Shown: positions 1 through 8,773, counted from the stretch's first letter. The stretch: 25,629 nt of DNA from a virus (IMGVR_UViG_3300022187_000210:1-25629), one strand, 5' to 3'. Made by a program: numbers and translations. The notes: a model not told the origin generated them from the sequence alone.

Positions 1-510
1 CATGTGGTTCTTAAATACGTGTGACAGTCTTGGTGCGCTGGGTGCATCAGTATGTGTGATCTGTGTGTAAGTAGTACCATCATACGTAGCTGCAGGGTTG
101 ACAGCATCAGTAAGTAAAACTTTAGAACTACCCCAGTTGTACTTAGTGAAGCGTACTTTTGTTACACCTGTCATTGTAGGTGAACCAGAAGTAGTTACTG
201 CAACCCAAGCCTCTGTAGCTGTATCCCAGTAGTGTAAGTAGTTAGAACCACTAGAAGGTGTACGACAAGCTAGAATACCATCGTTGATACCATTAGCTAC
301 ACAAACACCTAAGACATTACCTGTACCTGTAACTGTACCGTAGTCATTACTAAAGCCGCTGATCTTACGATAGCCACCAGTAACAGCAGGTTCATAGTTA
401 ATCAAAGAGATAGCTGAACCAGGTTGAGTCTCACCTTGTGATAGCACATCACGACTAGTGTTAAGACCACCTTGGCAGAATACTTTGAAGGATGCTAAGT
501 TATCAGCCAT
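1..510 (-). CDS. Tail/virion structural protein, 3' part missing (cut by window edge)
   Basis: An open frame begins at the ATG at 510 and runs off the left edge, giving about 170 residues starting MADNLASFKVFCQGG. It contains NYEPAVTGGYRKISGF near residue 45, followed by Gly/Thr/Ser-rich beta-strand-like sequence with repeated short strands such as VLGVCVANG and NYLHYW. That pattern is typical of large beta-rich tail nozzle, hub or stabilisation proteins encoded just after the head-tail adaptor in podovirus-like phages. The start overlaps the stop of the adaptor gene (TAATGG on the minus strand), so the two are translationally coupled. The exact role is inferred from position and composition. 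No catalytic motif is visible in the part present. Confidence 0.7.
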   Translation of the reverse strand, partial: MADNLASFKVFCQGGLNTSRDVLSQGETQPGSAISLINYEPAVTGGYRKISGFSNDYGTVTGTGNVLGVCVANGINDGILACRTPSSGSNYLHYWDTATEAWVAVTTSGSPTMTGVTKVRFTKYNWGSSKVLLTDAVNPAATYDGTTYTQITHTDAPSAPRLSHVFKNHM

Positions 511-1235
511 TAGATACCGCCGTTAAAAGAGCTTGTCCCTGAGCGTGAAAGAACTGTAGAGCGTACAGATAGTGGGTCATCCATCAGTACTCGACGCATA
601 GACTTAATGCCATCCTCAAAGTTATTCTGATGCATAGCTGCACTCTGTTCATTACTACGGAAGCGCATCATAAACATCATAGCACCATCAATAACTACGT
701 GCTTAAAACGATCAGGTATAACTGCTACGTCATTATATAAAGCCATATCAGCAGGGTAAGACCAGTATGTATACTCAATCTCGTAAGCTGCGTTAGGAGT
801 AGGTGTAACACCAAATGACTCACCTAATGTTTGATACACACGAATGGGTGGACCATCACCGTTTACTGTATCGCCCTCGTCATCCAAAGCACGTACATTC
901 TGTATATATTCCTCATAAGACATAGCCTTTAGTCGCATAGGGCTATTACCTTGAGAGGATAACTTCTTTAGATAAAACGTGTCCCAGTCTGCACTAGAGT
1001 AGTCTGAGGGAAAGCTGTACTCACGTGTGCCTACTGTAAGTGTTTGTGTATAAGTAGTTTTAAGGAAAGGCCACTCTTGACCGTCCTGCAGAATAAGTCT
1101 AATACTACTGTTGATTGCGTCTTTAGCTAAAGCTTGAACGTTACGTACTGTATCAAAGCCATCACCTGCAGTATCAAGTGTAACCTCATTAAGTCTACGT
1201 AGTAATTCATTTGTTAATGCGACATAAGTAGCCAT
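510..1235 (-). CDS. Head-tail adaptor / tail tubular A-like protein
   Basis: 241 residues. The N-terminus is helical (LTNELLRRLNE, then NVQALAKDAINSSIRLI), followed by EWPFLKT, a Thr-rich strand and REYSFPSDYSS. This helix pair, then W-P-F, then Y-x-x-P-x-D arrangement is what I expect of the gp4/gp11-type adaptors that attach to the portal ring and receive the tail. It lies directly downstream of the major capsid gene and overlaps the next tail gene, which fits that order. It is somewhat longer than the roughly 160-200 residues of classical members. Function is inferred from pattern and gene order, not from a catalytic signature. Confidence 0.65.
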   Translation of the reverse strand: MATYVALTNELLRRLNEVTLDTAGDGFDTVRNVQALAKDAINSSIRLILQDGQEWPFLKTTYTQTLTVGTREYSFPSDYSSADWDTFYLKKLSSQGNSPMRLKAMSYEEYIQNVRALDDEGDTVNGDGPPIRVYQTLGESFGVTPTPNAAYEIEYTYWSYPADMALYNDVAVIPDRFKHVVIDGAMMFMMRFRSNEQSAAMHQNNFEDGIKSMRRVLMDDPLSVRSTVLSRSGTSSFNGGI

Positions 1236-1264
1236 AGAGTTATCCTACCGTTAGATGTGCTAAA

Positions 1265-1289
1265 GGGCCAGCTTATAGAAAGCCAGCCC
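1265..1289 (-). terminator. Hairpin after the major capsid gene
   Basis: Read on the minus strand, the arms GGGCTGGCTT and AAGCTGGCCC pair except for a 2x2 internal mismatch, with a short TCTAT-type loop, and are followed by TTTAGC. It sits between the capsid stop and the adaptor start. It would act as a weak or partial intrinsic terminator, which would help make capsid mRNA more abundant than tail mRNA. Confidence 0.5.
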
Positions 1290-1305
1290 AATAGTCTATA
1301 CGTTA

Positions 1306-2364
1306 CTACGCAGCGTTGTATACTGCAGACACAAGAGCTTCTGGGCGAAGAATCTTGCGACCATACAAATGCATACCACGAACGATGTCTGCGAATGAAT
1401 CAGGGTCACGGTAGTTCTCAACTTTGTTGATTTGCTCCGCTGAAGCTACTGCTTCTTCCTGACCTGCAACGATAACACCGTAGTTAGTTGACTGTGCAGA
1501 TGTACCTGAAGTACCTGCGCCTGTACCTGCTGCTGGTAGGTTGTTTGAAACGTAAACACGGAAGCCGTGTAGGTTGTTCAATACCAAACCGTTTTGCAAG
1601 CCTGAGCCACCGAAATCTGCGTTCAATAGACGTGAATCTTCGTCTTTTAGCATTTCGATAAATACAGGATCACATACCATCCAACGCCCACGTGAGTCAA
1701 CGTTTGCTGTATCCATCTGACGAGCCATACGAGCTACGACTGACAAAGGTGATACAGTTGTTGCTGACAACGCAGTTGCGCCTGGTAGACGTGGTGCTAG
1801 TGGGATAGAATCCCCTGCTGTAGCTGAACTTGAAATAGTCAAGCTAGAGAAGTCTGTAGCATCCAAGTGGTTAGCTGTTAGCCATTCACCTGTTAGGTTA
1901 CCTGGTGTGTCGTGCTGTGCATCACCTGATGTAGTTGTGATTGCAACACCTGCAGTTGTGTAACCTGATAGGTAAGACAATACGTCTGCGTCCATCGCGT
2001 CAGCCATTTTATATGCTGCACGATCAGCAGCTAGGCTAACGTAATCAACGTTTGCGAACTGATCTTCGATGTCATCCATTTTGAATGCGAAGTAGTTAGC
2101 TTTGTCGATTGTCAATGAGAAGTCTTCGTTTGCAAGCTTCTCTACAGAAATACCTGTGTGACGCTCTAGTGCGTTAACAGTTACGTCTGGTTCTTTCTGA
2201 ATGCGAACCACATCACCTTGGTTGGCGATCTCACCGAAGTAAGAGTTGTTTGTGATTGCGTTTGTGACAGCAGATTTACGTAGAGCAATCTGTGCCTGTT
2301 TGGAGTAGATAATTGGGGACCAGTTGGTACCTGTAAATCCACCCGATGCGGATGTAATAGCCAT
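1306..2364 (-). CDS. Major capsid protein (HK97-fold type)
   Basis: 352 residues, beginning MAITSASGGFTGTNWSPIIYSKQAQ. Support comes from position (directly after the scaffold gene), length, and capsid-like sequence features. These are an N-terminal segment of assembly type (QIALRKSAVTNAITNN), VVRIQKEPDVTVNALERH, a helix-rich spine region (YVSLAADRAAYKMADAMDADVL), RGRWMVCDPVFIEML and a C-terminal GMHLYGRKILRPEAL strand. The start has a strong ribosome site (AAGGAG, spacing 8-9). The gene has its own long leader of about 195 nt with a promoter-like element (2559-2590) and a hairpin, and is followed by a hairpin terminator. This arrangement suits high, independent expression. The exact capsid subfamily cannot be fixed by eye. 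Confidence 0.88.
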   Translation of the reverse strand: MAITSASGGFTGTNWSPIIYSKQAQIALRKSAVTNAITNNSYFGEIANQGDVVRIQKEPDVTVNALERHTGISVEKLANEDFSLTIDKANYFAFKMDDIEDQFANVDYVSLAADRAAYKMADAMDADVLSYLSGYTTAGVAITTTSGDAQHDTPGNLTGEWLTANHLDATDFSSLTISSSATAGDSIPLAPRLPGATALSATTVSPLSVVARMARQMDTANVDSRGRWMVCDPVFIEMLKDEDSRLLNADFGGSGLQNGLVLNNLHGFRVYVSNNLPAAGTGAGTSGTSAQSTNYGVIVAGQEEAVASAEQINKVENYRDPDSFADIVRGMHLYGRKILRPEALVSAVYNAA

Positions 2365-2530
2365 AGTTAAAATCTCCTTATAGATATGGCGTGATATTGG
2401 TACACTACATATCCACTAAAGAGGCCGTTCATAATAGGGTAGTCAGCTTAGCTCAATCAGATTGGCCTATCTTAGTAGAGCGCTGGGCCTATATGTCTGG
2501 GTAGTTCTTTGTGTGGCTAGTGCTAATTAA

Positions 2531-2559
2531 AGCATACACACTATTAAGGTGTATATGCT
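2531..2559 (-). promoter_or_regulatory. Inverted repeat in the capsid mRNA leader
   Basis: AGCATACACAC (2531-2541) and GTGTATATGCT (2549-2559) form an 11-bp inverted repeat with one mismatch and a 7-nt loop. It lies immediately downstream of the promoter-like element at 2559-2590, so it would be at or near the 5' end of the capsid transcript. It may be a stabilising or processing hairpin or an operator. Which of these applies cannot be told from sequence. Confidence 0.45.
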
Positions 2560-2590
2560 ATAGTTTTACTTATGAATTAGTGAATGTCAA
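2559..2590 (-). promoter_or_regulatory. Promoter-like element upstream of the capsid gene
   Basis: The minus strand reads AATGCTTGACA, 15 nt, then GTAAAACTATA. TTGACA is a perfect sigma70 -35 hexamer, but the -10 is atypical: TAAAAC at 16-nt spacing, or TATAGC at 22. The identical bipartite arrangement occurs at 16823-16854. It starts directly at the scaffold stop codon and would drive the capsid gene about 195 nt downstream. Confidence 0.5.
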
Positions 2591-2593
2591 GCA

Positions 2594-3550
2594 TTACTTT
2601 GTCATATCATAAATAAATTTACCTGAGCGTTGGGCATTAAGTATTTCTTCCTGCCGCTTCTCATACTCTTTGATGGACATCTTAGCTACCTGAGATTCAC
2701 TTAGATAGTTAGATGCATCGTCTTCTTGAATTTGTGTACTACGTTTAGTTCGTACAGATGATGCTGCATTTTTGTCACTAGAGGCTGCACGAGTTGCTTT
2801 GATACCGTTGTCAGCCTTGTATAGATCAATGACACGACTTACAGCTTTAGCGTCTTCTGAGTTCTCGTATAGCGCATCTTGTACCCACTTAGGTTGTTCT
2901 TCTGCCCAGTTGTGGAACGCATCGTCTTGACGTAACTGCTCAAAGTCAGGGTGCATCTGTAGTAGTTCAGCTTCTGCACGTTGACGCTTAGCATCTACAC
3001 GTAGCTCTTCGATCTCTTTCAAACGCTTATCAATGTCAGATGCACGTTCTTCAGCTTTACGATCTGCAATAGCTTCTACGATACCAGCTACATCAGGGTA
3101 CTTCTTAGCCCAAGCTTCAATCTCTTTCTCTGTCTTAGGTAGTACAAGCTCATTCTTTGTAGCCTTATCCAGCTGAGACTGTAGTTGCTCAAACTTTACT
3201 TTCCACTCTTGTTCTTTCTCTTGAACGTGGCGGCGTAGATCACCGTAGCGCTTCTTGAAGTTCTTCTCTTCAGCGTTTAACTCTGAGTCATCCTCTTCTT
3301 GTGCTTCGGCTTTAGCTGGCTCTTTCGCTTCTTGTTTGCGTACACCCTCATCCTGAACTGAGGTGTTCTCAACTCTTTGGCTATCGGGTTCACTATCGGA
3401 GGCTTCTTCCTGCGTTTCATTGTCTTGCTGTGAGGCTATCCCAGCCTGCTCCATTAGTTCCTTGAGTTCTTGCTCGTCACGCTGGATACGTGCTGCATTT
3501 CGTGAGTGTGCAGGTGAGTCCACCTTAATTTGCTGTTCTACTTCAGGCAT
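2594..3550 (-). CDS. Capsid scaffolding protein
   Basis: 318 residues, extremely charged and helical. The N-terminal half is Glu/Gln/Ser-rich and disordered-looking (QEEASDSEPDSQ, KEPAKAEAQEEDD). A long coiled-coil region follows, about residues 90-200 (FKKRYGDLRRHVQEKEQEW, ASDIDKRLKEIEELRVDAKRQ), then a basic C-terminal part ending in YEKRQEEILNAQRSGKFIYDMTK. Composition, length and position directly before the major capsid gene are those of an internal scaffold that guides procapsid assembly and then leaves. Translation starts after a clear AAGGAG site. The MHPDFEQLRQDDAFHNWAEEQP block resembles the linker seen in scaffolds of marine podoviruses and relatives (from memory). Confidence 0.85.
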   Translation of the reverse strand: MPEVEQQIKVDSPAHSRNAARIQRDEQELKELMEQAGIASQQDNETQEEASDSEPDSQRVENTSVQDEGVRKQEAKEPAKAEAQEEDDSELNAEEKNFKKRYGDLRRHVQEKEQEWKVKFEQLQSQLDKATKNELVLPKTEKEIEAWAKKYPDVAGIVEAIADRKAEERASDIDKRLKEIEELRVDAKRQRAEAELLQMHPDFEQLRQDDAFHNWAEEQPKWVQDALYENSEDAKAVSRVIDLYKADNGIKATRAASSDKNAASSVRTKRSTQIQEDDASNYLSESQVAKMSIKEYEKRQEEILNAQRSGKFIYDMTK

Positions 3551-3593
3551 TTGTTTCTCCTTATGTTGGGGCCAGCGTAGTGCTGGGTAGCCT

Positions 3594-3603
3594 TATAGTT
3601 ATA
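3594..3603 (-). promoter_or_regulatory. TATAACTATA motif upstream of the scaffold gene
   Basis: The minus strand reads TATAACTATA about 45 nt before the scaffold start. The same decamer, or GTAAAACTATA, lies before the DUF1127 gene (11840-11850), before the capsid gene and at the head of the late block. TATAAC could serve as a -10. No good -35 is seen here, so it may depend on a phage factor or be coincidental. Confidence 0.3.
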
Positions 3604-3623
3604 TGGATAGTATTGTAGTGTTA

Positions 3624-5075
3624 CTATTTCTTCTTTTTCTTATTTGGACGTTTGACAATACCACCTTGGTTAAGCCCTGTAATTCCGTATTTTTCATCTA
3701 AAGCTGCCCCGCCTGTCATACCTGATGACTCCGCTACTCCTGCGGCAGAAGAGGTGTCAGTTATCGTAGTGTCAACTTCTGGTTCAGTTTCTGGTTCTGC
3801 TGAAGGTGTCACAGCTGGGCTACCGCCATCGTCATCATCATCACCGCCTGTACGACGAGAGCCACCGAATGAATCTCTTAGGTTATCACCTTGTACGCCA
3901 GCCTCTCCGTCGAAGCCCAATAAGTCACCTAACCAAGTATCACCGAAGTTAACATTGCCGTCACCACTTGTGTCAGCTAAGTTCTCATATAAGCTAGATT
4001 CACCACCGAAAATAGAGCCTTTCTTCTTCAGCCCTTCTTCGTTAATTCCAAGATCATCCATACGATCAACGATGTCGTTATATTGAGCTACTGCTGCTGT
4101 ATTGATAAACGCCGCTACTGGTAGTCCTGCACTAGAAGCTATAGCTGTAGCAATGTTAGTCATTACGCCTAGACCTTTAGCTGTTTTAGATAGGTCTTCT
4201 GGCTTAATACTATCTACATCAATAGGCTCTGGTCTTACTTGTGTTTTAGTAGGTTCACCCTCATCTTGCTGCCCTACTGTAGTCTCTGTAGTAGTTTGTA
4301 TTTGTGTCTCAGAGTAACCTAGCTCTAGTAGTTCTTCATATCGTGCTTGCTGTGCAGGAAGTGTAAGTGTTTCTACTTCTCCATTAGGGCCATACATAAT
4401 AACAGTATGTACTGGGGTAGCAGTAGTACCTAAAGTCTGATCAATTAAGTAACCAGGAGAGAACATAGAAGCTTGCTGTGTTCCGAATTGTGGTTGATAC
4501 GGATCAATGTCTGACTCTTGATTTGTGACAGGGTTTGTTATACCTGTACCTGTGCTAACATCTGTACCAGGAGCAGCGTAAAGTACCTGACCCCCTTTGT
4601 TATACTGACCAGTATTACCCATAGCTACAGGAGCAGGCTGTTGATACATCTGCTGTTGTTGCAGATAAGGGTTAGTACTTTGTGTAGGTTGAGGGACCAT
4701 ACCACCTACAGCCATACCTGTGATCTGCTCTAATGCAGCTAGTTCTTCAGGAGTCAGATCGCCACTAGCTTGATTATCCATAGTCATAGCTACAGGCTCA
4801 CCACCAATGCGTCCGTTAGCTTCCATATCCATCAAGCCACGCTTGGCTTCAGTACGTAGGTCTTCAAAGAACTTTACACCGTAGAAGCGTACAACGTCAG
4901 CAGGTACAACATATTCACCTTCACTTAGTTGCGCTGGGACATCATCACGTACTTCTTCAGCCATAGAACCAGGAGGCACTTCGTTACCGCTTACAGGGTC
5001 CATAGTAGTCCCATCATCAGTAAGACCACCTTCCTCCATCATAAAGGCCATCTGCATTTGCTTAGCTGTGTCCAT
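3624..5075 (-). CDS. Large acidic virion-associated protein of unknown function
   Basis: 483 residues. The N-terminal 90 residues contain a block I recognise from many marine phages: MDPVSGNEVPPGS, then AQLSEGEYVVPADVVRFYG and KFFEDLR. A Gln/Pro-rich section follows (YLQQQQMYQQPAP), with VGGMVPQP and YNKGGQV. Later come a calcium-loop-like DTSGDGNVNFGD, an Asp run (GGDDDDDGG), and a C-terminus NQGGIVKRPNKKKKK. Its place between the polyvalent-like protein and the scaffold suggests a virion or internal head component, but no enzymatic domain is visible. The start is the first ATG and overlaps the preceding 67-residue gene by 14 nt. Function is unknown. Confidence 0.75.
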   Translation of the reverse strand: MDTAKQMQMAFMMEEGGLTDDGTTMDPVSGNEVPPGSMAEEVRDDVPAQLSEGEYVVPADVVRFYGVKFFEDLRTEAKRGLMDMEANGRIGGEPVAMTMDNQASGDLTPEELAALEQITGMAVGGMVPQPTQSTNPYLQQQQMYQQPAPVAMGNTGQYNKGGQVLYAAPGTDVSTGTGITNPVTNQESDIDPYQPQFGTQQASMFSPGYLIDQTLGTTATPVHTVIMYGPNGEVETLTLPAQQARYEELLELGYSETQIQTTTETTVGQQDEGEPTKTQVRPEPIDVDSIKPEDLSKTAKGLGVMTNIATAIASSAGLPVAAFINTAAVAQYNDIVDRMDDLGINEEGLKKKGSIFGGESSLYENLADTSGDGNVNFGDTWLGDLLGFDGEAGVQGDNLRDSFGGSRRTGGDDDDDGGSPAVTPSAEPETEPEVDTTITDTSSAAGVAESSGMTGGAALDEKYGITGLNQGGIVKRPNKKKKK

Positions 5076-5265
5076 TAACTTCTTCCCTCATAAGTTTTAA
5101 TCTACGTAGTGCAGCTATCTCGCCTTGTATGCGATACATTGCCTCTGCGTCATTACTTTGCTCTATACGGACGTGCGCTGCGCTGATCTTACTATCTAGG
5201 TATTCTACGTAAGCATCCCATAGAGGCTTGTCATTTGTGATCTTCTTTAGTGCGCCTAAATTCAT
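5062..5265 (-). CDS. Small helical protein of the capsid operon
   Basis: 67 residues, predicted all-helical (WDAYVEYLDSKISAAHVRIEQ, then AMYRIQGEIAALRRLKLMREE). It sits between the polyvalent-like and large acidic genes with overlapping ends: its start overlaps the upstream stop (ATGA type) and its stop overlaps the next start by 14 nt. It is therefore translated with its neighbours and is probably structural or an assembly factor. I do not recognise a named family. A short helical protein at this place between portal and scaffold is common in related phages. Confidence 0.7.
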   Translation of the reverse strand: MNLGALKKITNDKPLWDAYVEYLDSKISAAHVRIEQSNDAEAMYRIQGEIAALRRLKLMREEVNGHS

Positions 5266-6656
5266 TTAGTTGGTCTCTCTACTAATCCACCTTTGTTGAA
5301 GCGTAGTTTAATATTTGTTGGATCAATAGTCAAGTTAGAAATGTCTAGAAGTGTACCTTGTACTGTTTCGACAGACTGTTTATAACTCTTATCGTCATAT
5401 ACATAATAGTTAAGCGGTTTCTTACCTACCTTAACCTGATTACCTAATTCGTTCTTTAGCTGCTTGAGAACCTTTTGATATGCTGCTACATAGGTGTTAT
5501 AGAAAGCAGAACCCTTGGCAATCTTGGAAGCTAGCTCATCTTTGTCAAAACGCTGCTCTGCTAGTTTTTCTACAGGAGGTAAGACAATCTCATCTACACC
5601 TTTTCCTTTAGCGTCTGCTATAATAGCCTGTAGGGACATACGAATTGAGTCAGTGATACGCTGAACAGGTAAGTCTTTTTTAGTAGTAACTGTTTCCATT
5701 TTACCTAGTCCAGTTTCTACCGCCTCAAATAACATATCTGACAGATCAGGTAAGTACATATGTCCTTCAAATTCAAACTCGCGTCCTACAATTTCACTTG
5801 CTACGTGAGATAAGCTACCTTGAGGTGTAAGGATATTAGGTTTTACTCCAATATCATCTAAAGCTTCTTTAAATATGTCCTTTTTCTGCTTATCAGAAAG
5901 CGTCTTATTTTTACGTGTAGGTATTACCGTGTCATAGATGTATGACTTTAAGTCTTTTATAGCCTTATCAGGATATCCACTACCTTCAGACTCTATCATA
6001 AATTCAAGCTGCTCTAAGATTTCAGATACTTCTTCATCCATCTCTTCAGTAGTTTTCTTTGTATATGCAGCTACATCATCTACTACATTCTGTAAGGCGT
6101 CAGACTGTAGCTCTTCAATAAGTATGTAATTACCTTCATCGCCACCACGCAAGCTATAACGTGTATGAGCTAGGTTAGAAGGGCCGTAGTGAGTAAAATA
6201 CTCAAGATCATCAGATGCATCTAAGCCCAACTCAGTGTAGTCCAACTCTTTATCCTGTAAAGAGCTTTGACGTTGCATATTACGATAACGAAAACCCTTT
6301 TTAACAGCCTTAACATCTAATCCCTTAAGTCCTTCTTTAGCTGTCTCAGCTGTGTATAACTCACCAGGCTCTAGTCCTAACCCACGATACTCCATCTCAG
6401 CTTGTGTGACTTTAGGCGCACGTTTACGTACAAACGCTTCGATGTTCTCACCACGTGTACCCTCTTTACCGATAGGCGCTTCGTCAATAGCACTCTCTAG
6501 TGGGCTATAGAATCGTGCAACGGTAGGGTCACTAGGGTCAGCCACATCCGTCAGTACCTCTTCTGTTTGTTTAAACATAGGGTTGTACTTGGGGTTGTCA
6601 GTGATGCCAAGCGATGCGCTTAGCTGCTTAGCTATCATACGAGAGATACCTGACAT
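5262..6656 (-). CDS. Polyvalent-protein-like virion protein (LPD-type domain)
   Basis: 464 residues directly after the portal. Residues 49-57 read FYSPLESAI, followed at 63-92 by KEGTRGENIEAFVRK and then EMEYRGL. Residues 157-186 contain YG, HTRYSLRGGDEGNYILIEELQSD. These pieces match, in order, the pattern of phage polyvalent-protein domains: FYSxxxxA, KGTxxQ, EExxWxGL and the core FIEExQSD. Such proteins are packaged and injected in other phages, where they are often part of much larger polypeptides, so here the domain stands alone. The later segment IVLPPVEKLAEQRF fits the same domain's end. The C-terminus FNKGGLVERPTK resembles the neighbour's NQGGIVKRP tail. Assignment is by recalled motif; activity is unknown. 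Confidence 0.6.
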   Translation of the reverse strand: MSGISRMIAKQLSASLGITDNPKYNPMFKQTEEVLTDVADPSDPTVARFYSPLESAIDEAPIGKEGTRGENIEAFVRKRAPKVTQAEMEYRGLGLEPGELYTAETAKEGLKGLDVKAVKKGFRYRNMQRQSSLQDKELDYTELGLDASDDLEYFTHYGPSNLAHTRYSLRGGDEGNYILIEELQSDALQNVVDDVAAYTKKTTEEMDEEVSEILEQLEFMIESEGSGYPDKAIKDLKSYIYDTVIPTRKNKTLSDKQKKDIFKEALDDIGVKPNILTPQGSLSHVASEIVGREFEFEGHMYLPDLSDMLFEAVETGLGKMETVTTKKDLPVQRITDSIRMSLQAIIADAKGKGVDEIVLPPVEKLAEQRFDKDELASKIAKGSAFYNTYVAAYQKVLKQLKNELGNQVKVGKKPLNYYVYDDKSYKQSVETVQGTLLDISNLTIDPTNIKLRFNKGGLVERPTK

Positions 6657-8773
6657 TAGCCTACGTTCCCACTAAATCCTTGTTCGCCTGGTTGTGGTGC
6701 TGTACCTGTACCCATCTGTGCTCCACCTGAGCCAGTTGTGTCTTGTACGTTAGCACCTGCTGGAGTTTGACCTTCTGGGCCTGGGGCTGGTCCTGGCTGC
6801 GCTGGGGGTTGCTGTGGTGCGAACTTCTTAAACAGTTCAGCTTGGATAGCTGCGTCTTGCATAGAGTTAGTAACCTTGTCTGGGTCTAAGTCCATACTCT
6901 TAGCGATCTCACGAATGATGTAATCCATCTTAGCGAAAGGCGCAAGCATTGGGTTAGACGCTACCTGTAGGAACTGCATTAGGCGCTGGGAGCGTACTTC
7001 GTTAGACATCAAGCTCTCTGTACCTGATGCTTTAACTTCTAAGTCACCCTTGATTGACTCATCAAAGTCAAACTGCATATTGAAGCTAAAGAATGCTTTA
7101 CCTAGAGGACCAAGCAAGTAGTCGTCTACGTTCTTAACTACTGAACGGATAGAGCCGTTGGCAGCAGACATAAGCATAGAAATACCAGAGGCAGTCCGAC
7201 CAACGCCGCTGACTCCAGTTTGTCCGTGAGCGAACGAAGGAAAGCCAGTACTTTCATCAGCTAAGACCCTAGCTTTGTCAAAGAGTTGCATATTCTCTTG
7301 AGCAACGTTGGGGAACTTGGTGCCGAAGATGGCCTGTCCAGGTGCACCACCTTGTCGCCTAAACACCTTCCCTGGGTACACTGACATATCTTGTCCTGGC
7401 ACCAGGTTGGTTTCGTCAAGCTCAATAATGAGGTTTCCAGATAAAGCAGCATTGTCGATTGCCATCCTCATAAAGCCATTCATTAGGGTCTGGGTATCGT
7501 CCATATTCTCAGCGATACCTACACCAAAGAATGAGTAAGGGTTATGTTCGTAAGGTGTTGCGTAGTAAGGGATACGTGCTGGTTTGAATGGGTTTAGTAC
7601 CATACGTAGTACTTCACCGTTACAAATCCAGATGTTGCAGCTGATCTCAACTAAGTCTTTAAACTCACGTGGAATCTTTACGCCATTCTCTTCTAGGATG
7701 TCTGTATCTACGAAACCCCAGAACTCTAACACTTCCCAGCGCTCTGACTCAGACAGGGTGTCGTCGTCTTCCATCTTCATTTCCCAGTGTTTACGTACAT
7801 AGTCTGGGCTTTGAGCAATAGCTGTTTCGATAGCTTCGTCACGGAAGTAAGGACGACCTTTTAAGCTACGTAGTTGGTTACGTGACATCTTGTGACGTTC
7901 AACTACATACTCTGCATCGTCCATAGATGTAGCTTCTGGGTCAGGGTAGAAGTTCCAAACTGAGACATTGTTACACTCAGGTACAGTCTTGATCAGTGGG
8001 TCATACTCACCGTTCTCATTCCAGTTAGGGTACTCTTTGTCTACAGCGAATGGGCCTTTCATTACGCCCGTACCAAGTAGTGCCATCTCGAAAGCCATAG
8101 AGCGTAGATGCTTAGATGCACCACTCTCTTGTAGCTGATCGTGAATCTTCTTTTCCATCTTCTTAGCTGCAACAAGCGCTGGGTGGAAAGACACTGTAGT
8201 AGGAGTAGTACCGTCACCTTCAATGACTTTATCAGCTACTGGAGCTAGCTTGTTACGCATTCCAGCTAGACGTTCCTGCAAATCAATGATAGTCTCACCT
8301 GGGCGTAGCTTGCCGTCATCACCTAGGAGAGGTGTAACTGCTGCGGGTTGCTCAGTGACAGCTTTACCTTCTTCTCCTGCTTGCTCCGCATTAGGATCGA
8401 CATTGATGTGTACAGCCTCTGCAACGCCATCAGGAAGCACGGTAGGGTCTACCGAGAGGGGGAACTTGTTATTACCAAACAACACGTCTACAATCTGCCC
8501 ATACGCAGCGAGAGTCTTTGTTTTGGTGACCTTAACAAACACACGAGACTTTTCTGTGTCAGTGAACTGTACGTCAGGACCATACAAGCCACGATAGTTA
8601 CGATACGCTCGTAGCCAACGCTCTTCGTCTACTTGTCGTGCATCCTCTGCACGTTTATAACGCTCGTTAACATACGTTACTACGCTACTGACAGACTCGA
8701 AGAGCTTATCACTGCCGTCTTCTGCAGCAACTACTTCGTCTGTGTCAAAGTTTAGATCATCAATGTCTGCCAT
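6656..8773 (-). CDS. Portal protein
   Basis: 705 residues. It lies directly after the large terminase gene and before the capsid cluster. The N-terminus has the portal-like ERYKRAEDARQVDEERWLRAYRNYRGLYG, followed by KVTKTKTLAAYGQIVDVLFG. The middle has KHWEMKMEDDD, YATPYEHNPYSFFGVGIAENMDDTQ and LMNGFMRMAIDNAALSGN, a segment typical of the stem/clip part in podovirus-like portals (SFFGxGxxENM, QxxxN). The last 50 residues are Pro/Gly/Gln-rich and probably disordered. The long size fits portals that carry a C-terminal barrel or extension. It forms the dodecameric DNA entry ring at the capsid vertex. Its last base is shared with the start of the next gene. Confidence 0.87.
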   Translation of the reverse strand: MADIDDLNFDTDEVVAAEDGSDKLFESVSSVVTYVNERYKRAEDARQVDEERWLRAYRNYRGLYGPDVQFTDTEKSRVFVKVTKTKTLAAYGQIVDVLFGNNKFPLSVDPTVLPDGVAEAVHINVDPNAEQAGEEGKAVTEQPAAVTPLLGDDGKLRPGETIIDLQERLAGMRNKLAPVADKVIEGDGTTPTTVSFHPALVAAKKMEKKIHDQLQESGASKHLRSMAFEMALLGTGVMKGPFAVDKEYPNWNENGEYDPLIKTVPECNNVSVWNFYPDPEATSMDDAEYVVERHKMSRNQLRSLKGRPYFRDEAIETAIAQSPDYVRKHWEMKMEDDDTLSESERWEVLEFWGFVDTDILEENGVKIPREFKDLVEISCNIWICNGEVLRMVLNPFKPARIPYYATPYEHNPYSFFGVGIAENMDDTQTLMNGFMRMAIDNAALSGNLIIELDETNLVPGQDMSVYPGKVFRRQGGAPGQAIFGTKFPNVAQENMQLFDKARVLADESTGFPSFAHGQTGVSGVGRTASGISMLMSAANGSIRSVVKNVDDYLLGPLGKAFFSFNMQFDFDESIKGDLEVKASGTESLMSNEVRSQRLMQFLQVASNPMLAPFAKMDYIIREIAKSMDLDPDKVTNSMQDAAIQAELFKKFAPQQPPAQPGPAPGPEGQTPAGANVQDTTGSGGAQMGTGTAPQPGEQGFSGNVG

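Noticed and set aside
2440-2520. tRNA-like stretch (TTAGCTCAATC...TAGTAGAGCGC) in the capsid leader
   Set aside because: The D-arm resemblance is real (GCTC/GAGC), but the D-loop would be over 20 nt, no anticodon stem pairs, and no GGTTCRANTCC T-arm or acceptor stem can be drawn.
3652-4086. 144-residue plus-strand frame
   Set aside because: Antisense shadow of the 483-residue late gene; Ser/Pro-rich from reverse reading of Asp/Gly/Thr codons, no ribosome site.
8223-8614. Two plus-strand frames opposite the portal gene
   Set aside because: Antisense to a certain gene, no initiation signals, atypical composition.
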